A stretch of 64,000 nt of DNA from NCBI GenBank assembly GCA_020051695.1, contig JAGVQM010000017.1, forward strand, positions 1 through 64,000, read 5' to 3'. The stretch is from Candidatus Zixiibacteriota bacterium. Its GTDB lineage: Bacteria; Zixibacteria; MSB-5A5; WJJR01; JAJRUJ01. Below the pieces are notes generated by a model. It saw only the letters and a program-made list of their open reading frames with translations, made no database searches and was not told where the DNA came from. A program made the position numbers and the translations under genes. Below, piece by piece: positions 7,883 through 15,870 of the stretch; within the stretch, counting starts at the first letter, position 1, and every line of letters starts with the position of its first letter.

Positions 7883-8368
7883 ATGTGGCATAAATCACTC
7901 GCAGCGGTTGCCCTGATTATGATTCTGGGGACGGCGTCCACGGCCTGGTCTCATTGCCAGATTCCGTGCGGAATTTATGACGATGAAACTCGCTTTACCA
8001 TGCTGGCCGAACACATCACGACCATCGAAAAATCGATGAACGAAATCATCCGGCTCTCTGTCGCTGCCGAAAAGGATTTTAACCAGATCGTCCGCTGGGT
8101 GAACAACAAGGACACCCACGCCGACGAATTTTCCGACATTATCACCTATTATTTTATGGCCCAGCGAATTACGCCGGTCGAGGATGGGCCGACCGATGCT
8201 TTTCGCGACTACCAACGCAAAATCATTCCGTTGCACGGACTACTGGTTTATGCCATGAAAGCGAAACAGACCGCTGATTTGGCCCATGTCGAGAAATTGC
8301 GGTCGTTGCTGGCCGATTTTCGGACGGCATATTTCGGCCCACAGGACGAACAAAAACTCGGGGAATAG
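7883..8368 (+). CDS. sodN: nickel superoxide dismutase with a Sec signal peptide
   Basis: 161 residues. The first 23 form a classic signal peptide ending in TAWS, and the mature chain would start HCQIPCGIYDD, the nickel hook of Ni-SOD: His1, Cys2, Pro5, Cys6 and Tyr9 are all present. The helical remainder fits the four-helix bundle of the hexameric enzyme (mature length ~138). In Streptomyces the hook is exposed by a dedicated SodX protease acting on a short propeptide. Here signal peptidase cleavage would itself create N-terminal His1, and no SodX gene is nearby. The enzyme should act in the periplasm, removing superoxide. AAAGGAGGG precedes the ATG. Confidence 0.92.
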   Translation: MWHKSLAAVALIMILGTASTAWSHCQIPCGIYDDETRFTMLAEHITTIEKSMNEIIRLSVAAEKDFNQIVRWVNNKDTHADEFSDIITYYFMAQRITPVEDGPTDAFRDYQRKIIPLHGLLVYAMKAKQTADLAHVEKLRSLLADFRTAYFGPQDEQKLGE

Positions 8369-8418
8369 TCCGGGGCGGAAAAACTACACCTTCCGGGCCG
8401 GGATATATCTTTATCGTG

Positions 8419-8913
8419 ATGAAAAACAACTCTGGGCATTCATGGACGATCCGGGAAATCCGCCCAGATGAGGAACGGACCGCGCGCGAGGTCTTTTATG
8501 CCGCGCTGGATAACGTACACGCCAGCCTGAAGAATAAACATCAGGCCCCCGGTGCTGATCTGCTGGACATTCAGGAGTCGTATACCAATCAGCCCGGCTG
8601 TGTCTTTCTGGTCGGGCTCGTTGACAATCGAATTATCGCCACCGGCGCCTTGACCCGGCTCAACGATCGCCAGGCCAAACTGCGCCGGATGTCGGTCCTG
8701 CCCGAATATCAGGGAAACGGCTGCGGCAGGGCGATGCTGGCCCGGCTGGAGGAAGTCGCCCACGAATTCTCATATGCTGAAATCATCCTGGACACCGCCG
8801 GTCTGCTCACGGCCGCGATTGAGATGTACACTCGTGCCGGATATGCCGAGTTTCAGCGGGAGGATGTCGGCGACGGTATGCAACTGATTTATTTCCGTAA
8901 GAAACTGGGGTGA
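8419..8913 (+). CDS. GNAT family N-acetyltransferase
   Basis: 164 residues. The acetyl-CoA-binding motif A is clear: LRRMSVLPEYQGNGCGRAML (~90-110) contains the Q/R-x-x-G-x-G/A turn, followed by the final strand-helix IEMYTRAGYAEFQRE. It transfers an acetyl group from acetyl-CoA to an unknown amine. The start is ATG 8419; a GTG at 8416 is one codon upstream. Only 4 bases separate it from the deacetylase gene, so they are cotranscribed. Confidence 0.88.
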   Translation: MKNNSGHSWTIREIRPDEERTAREVFYAALDNVHASLKNKHQAPGADLLDIQESYTNQPGCVFLVGLVDNRIIATGALTRLNDRQAKLRRMSVLPEYQGNGCGRAMLARLEEVAHEFSYAEIILDTAGLLTAAIEMYTRAGYAEFQREDVGDGMQLIYFRKKLG

Positions 8914-8917
8914 CGGT

Positions 8918-9892
8918 ATGACGGGGAGGTGGACGCGTGTTCAGACAACAATGATCAGTCTGTCTCTTGTCATAATCACGGCTATGGGCCCGGCCGCAGA
9001 GGCAAGTGCCGTTGACCGGCCGCCCGGGACAGGCGCCGTGGGGCGCATTGCCCTGAGTTTCGACGATGCTCCCTGGGGACAGGGGGCTTTCCTGACCGGA
9101 CCGCAGCGGACTGATTCGCTCATTGATAAACTGCATGACCTGGGGATCAATCAGGTAGTGTTTTTCTGTGTCACCGAACGTCTGGGTTACCACCGGGGCC
9201 ATGAACGGCTGCGGCGGTATGCCGACGCGGGGTTTCTGCTGGGAAACCACAGCCATACGCATCCGGAACCGCCGGCGGACAATGTCTCTGGTTACGTTGC
9301 GGACATTATTGAGGCCCACGATTCACTTAAACAATTTGCCGGATTTGTCCCCTGGTTCCGCTATCCGCGGCTGGATGAAGGCCGCACACGGCTGTCCCGC
9401 GACGCGATCCGGGTCGCGCTGGATTCCCTGGGCTATCGTAACGGCTATGTTACTGTCGATACCTGGGACTGGTTCCTGGCCCAGCGCTGCCGGGAAATGC
9501 GCCGGGCGGGCCGGTCCACCAATTTTGAAAAATTGGGCGAGATATATGTCGAGATGATTTGGGGTTCGATCATGTTTTATGATTCGTTAGCCCGCGAGAT
9601 TTTGCACCGTTCCCCGGACCACGTGCTGCTGTTGCATGAAAACGATCTGGCTGCGCTCTATATCGATGACCTTGTGCGCAAGATCAGGTCACAGGGCTGG
9701 TCGATCATTTCGCCTGTCGAGGCCTACCGGGATACCATTGCCGCCATGGTCCCCGACGTGCTGGAAAATAACCAGGGCCGGATTGTCGCGCTCGCCCGAG
9801 AACGCGGGTATCAGGGGCCGGGACGCCACCATGCTGAAAATGCCGCCTATGTCGACAGTGTTCTCACGGCACGCGGCATCTTTGGCCCCTGA
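8918..9892 (+). CDS. secreted polysaccharide deacetylase (NodB homology) family
   Basis: 324 residues with an N-terminal signal sequence (~1-31). The NodB-type motifs are present: LSFDDAP (motif 1, metal-binding Asp-Asp), GNHSHTHPE (motif 2, His-x-x-x-His), FRYPRLDEG (motif 3) and LLLHEND (motif 5). These mark a metal-dependent N- or O-deacetylase of the carbohydrate esterase 4 superfamily, exported to the envelope. The C-terminal ~60 residues extend beyond the catalytic domain. The substrate cannot be told from the sequence. It is in a tight unit with the GNAT gene before it and the APH-like gene after it. Confidence 0.85.
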   Translation: MTGRWTRVQTTMISLSLVIITAMGPAAEASAVDRPPGTGAVGRIALSFDDAPWGQGAFLTGPQRTDSLIDKLHDLGINQVVFFCVTERLGYHRGHERLRRYADAGFLLGNHSHTHPEPPADNVSGYVADIIEAHDSLKQFAGFVPWFRYPRLDEGRTRLSRDAIRVALDSLGYRNGYVTVDTWDWFLAQRCREMRRAGRSTNFEKLGEIYVEMIWGSIMFYDSLAREILHRSPDHVLLLHENDLAALYIDDLVRKIRSQGWSIISPVEAYRDTIAAMVPDVLENNQGRIVALARERGYQGPGRHHAENAAYVDSVLTARGIFGP

Positions 9893-9926
9893 TCGGACAG
9901 TCCTGCCGAAAACCACGCCGAGCACC

Positions 9927-10817
9927 ATGGACGCCTTTAATCCCAACAATCGGAAAGACGCGTGCGAGGCGTATCTGTCCCGCGCACTAGATACCCCGGT
10001 CAGTTTCCTTGCCGCATCCCTGCTCAACACTGGTTCCCGGCGAACGCCGTGGCGTTTGCATGTTGCCCTGTGCGGTGGATGTCGCTCATTTGTCCTTCGG
10101 CTTAATCCTGAGCATGGGGATTGCGAATACTCAAGTTTGGGTGCGATGGCTGGAACGTCCGTCCCCACGCCACGGGCTTATGGATGGGACCCGATCGGTT
10201 CAGCGTTGGGTGTTCCTTGTTTTATGGAGGATTTTATCACCGGCGAACCGTTATTGCCATACCTGCTGGCTGGTGAGTGGTGGGCGGAAGATTTATATGT
10301 GGATACAGTTTGCCGGTTGCAGGCGCTCGAACCAAACATTCTCATGCCGGTCATCGATCGACTGGCACCCGTCAAGACCGCTGATTATATCATTGCCGAT
10401 GCGGGGGCGTTTTTTCGACAGCAGCCCGATGGTTTGGCGGATGCCGTGATGGAGAAACTCGCGGCAACAACGCCGCCCCCCTTGCCGCCTTGTTTCAGCA
10501 ATGGTGATTTGTATCCCGATAATTTCCTTGTCCGTGAGAATAAACTCGCTGGTGTGATCGATTGGGAACACGCCGGTTTATCCGATCCGTTATACGAATT
10601 TCTGATTGTCTTTTCTGCGCATCCGGAGCTGCGGGGGAGAGGGACCGAGGAGCGATACTTGCGGCGGAGAGGTTTTGACCGGGAGTGGTTATGCTGGTAT
10701 CGCGGATTGGAATATCTTACTTCGTGGGTCTGGACCCTGCGCACCGGACAATCGTTTCACCGACAGACCCGCGACAACCTTCGCCACGAACTTCAACAAT
10801 GGTTGACACGCCGGTAA
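9927..10817 (+). CDS. aminoglycoside-phosphotransferase-fold (APH) family kinase
   Basis: 296 residues from the ATG at 9927. The longer frame reaching back to 9636 overlaps the deacetylase and is not likely. The kinase core is visible: CFSNGDLYPDNFLV (~190-205) is the catalytic loop, with the Asp kept but the usual His of HGDxxxxN replaced by Asn, and VIDWEHAGLSDPLYE (~218-232) is the metal-binding loop. The family phosphorylates small molecules such as choline, homoserine, sugars or antibiotics. Nothing here argues for antibiotic resistance; a metabolite substrate is more likely. Confidence 0.75.
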   Translation: MDAFNPNNRKDACEAYLSRALDTPVSFLAASLLNTGSRRTPWRLHVALCGGCRSFVLRLNPEHGDCEYSSLGAMAGTSVPTPRAYGWDPIGSALGVPCFMEDFITGEPLLPYLLAGEWWAEDLYVDTVCRLQALEPNILMPVIDRLAPVKTADYIIADAGAFFRQQPDGLADAVMEKLAATTPPPLPPCFSNGDLYPDNFLVRENKLAGVIDWEHAGLSDPLYEFLIVFSAHPELRGRGTEERYLRRRGFDREWLCWYRGLEYLTSWVWTLRTGQSFHRQTRDNLRHELQQWLTRR

Positions 10818-10898
10818 TTCGAATTGCAGGATTCGACAACAAAATTTCTACAAAATTATGGTTGACACCCGGCCCGGCGATCTGGTTTGTTGACGAGC

Positions 10899-11525
10899 AT
10901 GTGGAGAGAGCGACGTTTGGTCGTGATGCTGTGGTGTATGGCGGCGGCGTGTGGCGTGCTTGTTGCCTGTGATGGTGGCGCCCGGGAACCGTCCGGCAAT
11001 CTGGACTTTGCTGTCGTCGATTCACTGTTAAGCCCGGCGTTTGTTGTTCCGCAGGCCGGCAAGCAGGTCAATCCGCCCCGTGGTTTTACCCCGGTGCCCG
11101 ATTCGGTTTTCTCCCTGCTCTGGGGCCGGCTGCAGGCCGGTCTTGGTCCCGATGCGGGGTTGGAAATGGTCGGCTGTTTTCTTGATTCGGCCTACCCCGC
11201 CGGATTGGTCGTTTCGGTCATCGATACGTTGAACTTATCCGGCGATACCGGCACATATTTCCGCGTTTACGGCACATCGTTGCGCGATTCATTCCGCGAG
11301 TGCGAGGTGCGCGAGGGTGAATACCGCGTGCACGATATTTTTGTAAAAAACTACCTGCTGACCGATAGCGCCGGTATCCGTTTCCAGTTGTTATGCCTGT
11401 CGGAGACAGGCCACGCGCTGGAGTTGATGTATTTTGCCCCGCGTTCTATATACCCTCAATATATCAAATGCTTTGAGTCGTCAATCGGGAGTCTGCAACT
11501 CATTAACCAGGGAGGTAGTCCATGA
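10899..11525 (+). CDS. hypothetical lipoprotein
   Basis: 208 residues with a signal region MWRERRLVVMLWCMAAAC and a lipobox LVAC giving a lipidated Cys followed by Asp-Gly-Gly. The mature part has no domain I recognise; it contains alternating beta segments and ends in a Gly-Ser-Pro tail. I prefer ATG 10899 to the TTG codons upstream. Its stop overlaps the next start (ATGA at 11522), and the ribosome site of the next gene (GGAGGT) lies in its last codons, so the two lipoproteins are made together. Confidence 0.65.
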   Translation: MWRERRLVVMLWCMAAACGVLVACDGGAREPSGNLDFAVVDSLLSPAFVVPQAGKQVNPPRGFTPVPDSVFSLLWGRLQAGLGPDAGLEMVGCFLDSAYPAGLVVSVIDTLNLSGDTGTYFRVYGTSLRDSFRECEVREGEYRVHDIFVKNYLLTDSAGIRFQLLCLSETGHALELMYFAPRSIYPQYIKCFESSIGSLQLINQGGSP

Positions 11526-11815
11526 AGAAACTTGTCCAGGTGGTAGTTCTGGCCGCGGTGCTGCTGGTGCTTGTCGGCTGCGCCGCGCATACGCACATCA
11601 TCGGCAACGGCGCGCAGACCGGCGCGATGGAACAGCAGCGGCAATGGTATGTGCTCTGGGGGCTGGTGCCCATCAATGAGGTTAATACCGACGCGATGGC
11701 TGCCGGTGCGGCTGATTACACCATCAAGACCGAACAAAGTGCGCTGGACGTAGTGATCAACATTTTCACCGGCTGGGTAACGGTGTATTCCCGCACGGTA
11801 ACGCTCACCAAGTAA
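11522..11815 (+). CDS. Bor/Iss-like small lipoprotein
   Basis: 97 residues. The signal MKKLVQVVVLAAVLLVLVGC has a textbook lipobox (LVGC). The mature part (HTHIIGNG, WYVLWGLVPINEV, IKTEQSALDVVINIFTGW) has the layout of the phage lambda Bor / Iss lipoprotein family, in which a short beta region precedes a conserved glycine-rich end. Those proteins sit in the outer membrane; the role here is unknown. It overlaps the preceding lipoprotein gene by 4 bases and is followed by a strong terminator. Confidence 0.65.
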   Translation: MKKLVQVVVLAAVLLVLVGCAAHTHIIGNGAQTGAMEQQRQWYVLWGLVPINEVNTDAMAAGAADYTIKTEQSALDVVINIFTGWVTVYSRTVTLTK

Positions 11816-11840
11816 CTGCCCTGTATTACGGCAAAAACAA

Positions 11841-11866
11841 AGCCCCGGCCGCTGGCCGGGGCTTTT
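11841..11866. terminator. terminator between converging genes
   Basis: A perfect 10-bp stem AGCCCCGGCC/GGCCGGGGCT with a 3-base loop, followed by TTTT on the plus strand. It lies between the Bor-like gene and the end of the kinase gene on the other strand and mainly serves the plus-strand unit. Confidence 0.85.
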
Positions 11867-11885
11867 GTGTGCCGACAAGTTTCGC

Positions 11886-14336
11886 TTACATGGCGTACGA
11901 TTTCGGACTCAGACTCGAAACAAAATCGACCAGGTCGGCGGCGATTTCCCCGACGCTCTGGAACCGTTCGTATGGATCTTTCGCCAGACACCGCAGGGTG
12001 ACGACCTCGAAAATGCCCGGGATGTTCTCGTCGATTTCCGTGGGTTTAATCGGGTCGCTGTTTAGGATGTTGTAGATCAACTGGCTGATGTTCTCGCCGG
12101 TGAACGGTTTTTGATGTGCGATGAGTTCGTAGATTACCACGCCGAGACTGAAGATGTCCGAACGGTGATCGACTTTCTCGCCCCGTAGCTGCTCGGGTGA
12201 GATATAGCTCGGGGTACCGAGGGCAATTCCCGTTTGTGTCATTGTGGCATTGGGCTGTTCCAGCCGGGCGATGCCGAAGTCCGCGACTTTTATTTCAAAA
12301 TTGTCGAGGACCAGGATATTGGCCGGTTTGACGTCGCGGTGGACGATGCCCTGCTTATGCGCATAATCGAGCGCAGCGCAGACCTGCATGACGATTTTGG
12401 CCAGGATCTTGTAATTCAGGGCTTGTTTCTTTTTGACGACCTCTTCAAGGGTGTAACCCTCGACAAATTCCATGGCGATATATTCCAGATCGCCTTCATT
12501 GCCCACGTCGTAAATTGTCACAATATTCGGGTGGGACAGCCGGCCCACCGCCCGCGCCTCGCGGTAAAACCGTTCGCGCAGTTCCGCCGACTCTTCCGCA
12601 TTGGCCTGGGCGCCGAATCGGACGGTTTTCAGGGCTACGGCCCGGTCGATGGCCGGGTCTTTTCCGCGATATACAGTACCCATCGCTCCCTGGCCGACCA
12701 GCTCGATGACCTCATATCGCCCGAGTTGGCGGGGAATGGCGGCCGGTGTATTGAGGATCGGGGCCGGGGTCGCCTCGCGCGGCGGCGGCTGCGGTTGCAG
12801 AGCGTGGATGGGCGGCATGGAGTTGTTGGCAATACCGCCCGCCGGCGGCCGACTGCCGTGCCGCCTTGCATCTTCGATGACGTCGTCGGTGATGACCTGG
12901 GTCGCGGCCAGCTCTTCCTTGGTGATCATGCCGCTGCGGACTTTGGGACGGGCCGGGCGCATCACGTTACTGCGCTGTCCGGGTTTGCCGATGGAACTTA
13001 CCCTGGGCATCTGCACTGTCCGGCGCGCAGCCGTCGCGGGTTGTTTATCGAGCGCGTCGGCTGCCGAAGTCCGCAGTTTGACCAGCGGCGAGAGGACCAG
13101 GAACAGGAGCACTTCCAGCGACGGGTATAACGTCTTGGTTACCAGATGGAACGATGAATATAAAATGTAGTTCATATTAATGATGATAAACAGGAAGACG
13201 GCCAGTACCACGATCCGGTATTGCAGGGTGATCCGGGGCAGCACAACCCCACAGAACAAGCCGATCGCGGCCAGGATCAGCAACTCCAGAAGCCCGGTGA
13301 GGTTGGCCTGGGCGATGAACCGCTTGCGCATGATACTTTCCACGGCATTGGCGATGCGTTCGGAGCGATGCATCACGGGTGAGGCCGGTGTCCGGACGGT
13401 GCCGACATAATTGCCGGCGGTCACGCCGACGATGACGACTTTGCCCTTGATCAATTCGAGGTTCGCGTTACCCTCAAGGATGTGCCCGGCCGAGATGGAG
13501 GGAAACGTGTGCGGTCCGCCCCAATATTCGATCAACATCCGGCCCCGGCTGTCGGTCGGGACTTGCAGATGCCCGATCACCACTTCCCGGCCGGGATTGA
13601 TTTTCATCTGCGGCCGATGAATGTCCAGGGCGGCGCGGACCAGCTGCACCGCCATCGACGGATAGTATTCGCCGGCGTATTTGACCACTAGCGGGTCGGT
13701 CCGGACAATTCCGTCCGGTCCGGGGACGGAATTGACATGCCCCAGGTTCCACGCTGCTTCCGAAACCGCCTGTGACGGGGCGCGCACATGATTGGCTTGA
13801 AGCGGTGGATAGTCCAACAAGCCCCGGCCGTCATCAGCGATAATATACGTACTTTTCGAAATGCCCGGAGGCGTCGTCGCGCCCGAAATCGGTTTATCGG
13901 AAATATAAAAATCAAGGGGAGTTATCACGTTCCCGGCGCGCTGGATGACCCCGGAGAGGAATTCATTGCCCTCCCAGTCGATTTCACCGTATACCGGCAA
14001 TTCGAAATCCAGGCCGATTGCCGCGGGTTTGTACTCGGCCAGCATGCCGATGAGGTAGCCGATACGTTCGGCGTCCCAAGGCCATTCGCCGATCTTATCG
14101 ACGGCCGCATTGTCGATGGGAACCAAGACCGTGCGGTTGGGCACACCCTGCTGCCGCCCCAGCTGGATCATCTTATCCTGGATCTTCAACTCCAGACCTT
14201 CCAGCCAGTCGTGGCGGTCGAGGTAGAGGATGACGACCAGCAGGGTGACGACGACATACAACAAAAATGGCGTGGAGCGCGTCAGGCCGGGGTTGTTCCC
14301 CAGCAGTGACCGCAGCTGTATCCTGGGTAATTTCAT
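11886..14336 (-). CDS. CHASE2-domain transmembrane Ser/Thr protein kinase
   Basis: 816 residues. An N-terminal membrane helix (~22-42) leads to an extracytoplasmic CHASE2 sensor domain (~45-345; note PIDNAAVDKIGEWPW and VGVTAGNYVGTV). About three membrane helices (~350-425), a Pro/Ala/Arg-rich linker and a C-terminal Hanks-type kinase (~545-800) follow. Kinase residues are intact: GQGAMGTVYRG (P-loop), VALKTV (Lys), IVHRDVKPANIL (catalytic loop), VADFGIARL (DFG) and GTPSYISPEQL (activation end). It should phosphorylate Ser/Thr in response to an external signal. It ends the FHA-phosphoesterase-kinase operon, and the FHA protein is a natural phosphothreonine partner. Confidence 0.93.
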   Translation of the reverse strand: MKLPRIQLRSLLGNNPGLTRSTPFLLYVVVTLLVVILYLDRHDWLEGLELKIQDKMIQLGRQQGVPNRTVLVPIDNAAVDKIGEWPWDAERIGYLIGMLAEYKPAAIGLDFELPVYGEIDWEGNEFLSGVIQRAGNVITPLDFYISDKPISGATTPPGISKSTYIIADDGRGLLDYPPLQANHVRAPSQAVSEAAWNLGHVNSVPGPDGIVRTDPLVVKYAGEYYPSMAVQLVRAALDIHRPQMKINPGREVVIGHLQVPTDSRGRMLIEYWGGPHTFPSISAGHILEGNANLELIKGKVVIVGVTAGNYVGTVRTPASPVMHRSERIANAVESIMRKRFIAQANLTGLLELLILAAIGLFCGVVLPRITLQYRIVVLAVFLFIIINMNYILYSSFHLVTKTLYPSLEVLLFLVLSPLVKLRTSAADALDKQPATAARRTVQMPRVSSIGKPGQRSNVMRPARPKVRSGMITKEELAATQVITDDVIEDARRHGSRPPAGGIANNSMPPIHALQPQPPPREATPAPILNTPAAIPRQLGRYEVIELVGQGAMGTVYRGKDPAIDRAVALKTVRFGAQANAEESAELRERFYREARAVGRLSHPNIVTIYDVGNEGDLEYIAMEFVEGYTLEEVVKKKQALNYKILAKIVMQVCAALDYAHKQGIVHRDVKPANILVLDNFEIKVADFGIARLEQPNATMTQTGIALGTPSYISPEQLRGEKVDHRSDIFSLGVVIYELIAHQKPFTGENISQLIYNILNSDPIKPTEIDENIPGIFEVVTLRCLAKDPYERFQSVGEIAADLVDFVSSLSPKSYAM

Positions 14337-14353
14337 CGTGCAACGCTCCGCAT

Positions 14354-15082
14354 TTAATGTCCTGTTTCCAGACGATCGATTAAGAATTCGGGCAGTCCCA
14401 CCGCACGCATTTTATCCTGCGTTTTTTCGATATCGTACGGCACCCGCGCATAGGTGAGCTGCTGCCGCTCCGGGTCGTATACGGCATAACATGCGCGCGG
14501 ATCGCCGTCCCGTGGCTGTCCGACCGAACCGACGTTGATAATGTACCGCGCATCGTCCTTTATGTGCAGGTCTGCCGCAGGCAACTCACTGCAGGGGCTG
14601 TCTTTGGCCTCTTGGAATATCCGTGGTTGATGCGTATGTCCGACAAAACAGACCCATTCGCTGAAATTTTTCAATGCTGCCAGGGCGGTCAACTGATCCA
14701 AAATATAATCCCAGTGTTGCGGCCGCAGCGGCGAGGCATGTACCAGGTGATGCTGCCCCACGGTCTGGCTCATAGTAAATGAGTGCAAGATCTGCCGCGC
14801 CTCAGCGTTAAGCGCCGTACGGGTCCAGCGAATAGCTGCCTGGGCATGTTTGTTGAACTCTTCAGGACCGTTTTCCTGCAGGACTGCATGATCATGGTTA
14901 CCCATCAGCCGCACTGTCGTCAGCTCTGCGATCATCTTCAGACATTCATTCGGAGAAGGGCCGTATCCCACCGCGTCACCGATGAAAAAGGCACGTGTGA
15001 TACCGCGGCGCCCAAAATCCTCCGCAACGGCTTCCAATGCCTCAAGATTGCCGTGTACATCCGAAAAGATTGCCCAACTCAT
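14354..15082 (-). CDS. calcineurin-like metallophosphoesterase
   Basis: 242 residues with all metallophosphoesterase signatures: FSDVHGN near the N-terminus, FIGDAVGYG (~35), MGNHDHAV (~60), LVHASP (~113) and FVGHTHQPR (~145). These ligands bind two metal ions. The short single-domain form resembles YfcE-like or PPP-related phosphodiesterases. In this operon it might be a phosphatase opposing the CHASE2 kinase, or a nucleotide hydrolase; the sequence does not decide. Its start overlaps the FHA gene stop (ATGA), so translation is coupled. Confidence 0.85.
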   Translation of the reverse strand: MSWAIFSDVHGNLEALEAVAEDFGRRGITRAFFIGDAVGYGPSPNECLKMIAELTTVRLMGNHDHAVLQENGPEEFNKHAQAAIRWTRTALNAEARQILHSFTMSQTVGQHHLVHASPLRPQHWDYILDQLTALAALKNFSEWVCFVGHTHQPRIFQEAKDSPCSELPAADLHIKDDARYIINVGSVGQPRDGDPRACYAVYDPERQQLTYARVPYDIEKTQDKMRAVGLPEFLIDRLETGH

Positions 15083-15777
15083 GCATGGAGCCCGGCGATA
15101 AAACGGAAAATTGATTTTCCTATCTTAATTAAGTCCCCGTTTTTCAGCTGGTGCTGAATGATCGGTTCTCCGTTGACCAGGGTCTTATTCTTGCGGCCGG
15201 TATTTGTTAGGAAAAATTCCCCGTCGGCAGGAGTTATTTTCGCCTGCAGTTCAGAGATAAACCAGCCCTTTACGCGGATATTGACCCACGGGGCTTTTCC
15301 GAAAGTCACGACGCCCGGCCCGATGCGATATTCATTGATCGCTGAATGTTCCTGCGCCTCCAGGACCGGCCCGCCCCCGGCGTGCTGCACCCGCTGGCGG
15401 TCCTGCTGGTCCTGCTGCACACGTTCTTTCTGCTTTTTCGTGTTCAGGACCATGGTGCCGTCAAGGTCTGAAAACTTGGTCTCATGGGAGTTGTCGCAAT
15501 GGAACTCCAGGTTGTATTTACCGATGGTGATGACATCATTGTTTTTCAGGACTTCCTCATCGACCCGCCGGTTGTTGACAAATGTGCCGTTGAGTGAGCC
15601 GTTGTCGATCAGGACTGCTGACTCGCCGGCCAGTTCGATTTCAGCGTGTTTCCGCGAGATTCCCCGGTTATCCAGAACGACATCGTTATCCGAGGTGCGG
15701 CCAATGGTGATCCGTCCTTTCTCGGTGACGATGCGTTCGATGACCTTTTCCTCATATTTTACTACTAGTTCCGGCAT
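15079..15777 (-). CDS. two-domain FHA protein
   Basis: 232 residues from the ATG at 15777, chosen because GGAGGT stands 4 bases before it; the frame continues 11 codons upstream without a ribosome site. Residues ~20-95 are a canonical FHA domain (ITIGRTSDNDVVLDN, ISRKHAEIE, LIDNGSLNGTFVNN), which binds phosphothreonine. After a Gln/Arg-rich linker a second, more diverged FHA-like unit follows (VTFGKAPWVNIRVKG... TLVNGEPI). The linker begins DGTMVLNTKK, a possible phosphorylation site. It is the first gene of the operon with the phosphoesterase and the kinase, and is probably the kinase's phospho-reader. Confidence 0.9.
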   Translation of the reverse strand: MPELVVKYEEKVIERIVTEKGRITIGRTSDNDVVLDNRGISRKHAEIELAGESAVLIDNGSLNGTFVNNRRVDEEVLKNNDVITIGKYNLEFHCDNSHETKFSDLDGTMVLNTKKQKERVQQDQQDRQRVQHAGGGPVLEAQEHSAINEYRIGPGVVTFGKAPWVNIRVKGWFISELQAKITPADGEFFLTNTGRKNKTLVNGEPIIQHQLKNGDLIKIGKSIFRFIAGLHA

Positions 15778-15870
15778 GCCGACCTCCGCAAACCTTTGAT
15801 CCAGCGACAAGTATCACTATTGGGGCACGCTTGTGTTGCACGATCGGCGGCCCATAAATATATTTTCGGT

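Noticed and set aside
9636-9926. Extended N-terminus of the APH-like gene
   Set aside because: The first 97 codons overlap the end of the deacetylase in another frame and have no resemblance to the APH fold; the ATG at 9927 is a better start.
9927-10817. Aminoglycoside resistance gene
   Set aside because: Only the APH fold is supported. The catalytic His is changed and the neighbours are metabolic or envelope genes, so a resistance call is unwarranted.
12234-13130. 298-residue plus-strand ORF inside the CHASE2 kinase
   Set aside because: It is antisense to well-conserved kinase and linker sequence; its product lacks any domain and is rich in residues produced by reverse reading of GC-rich codons.
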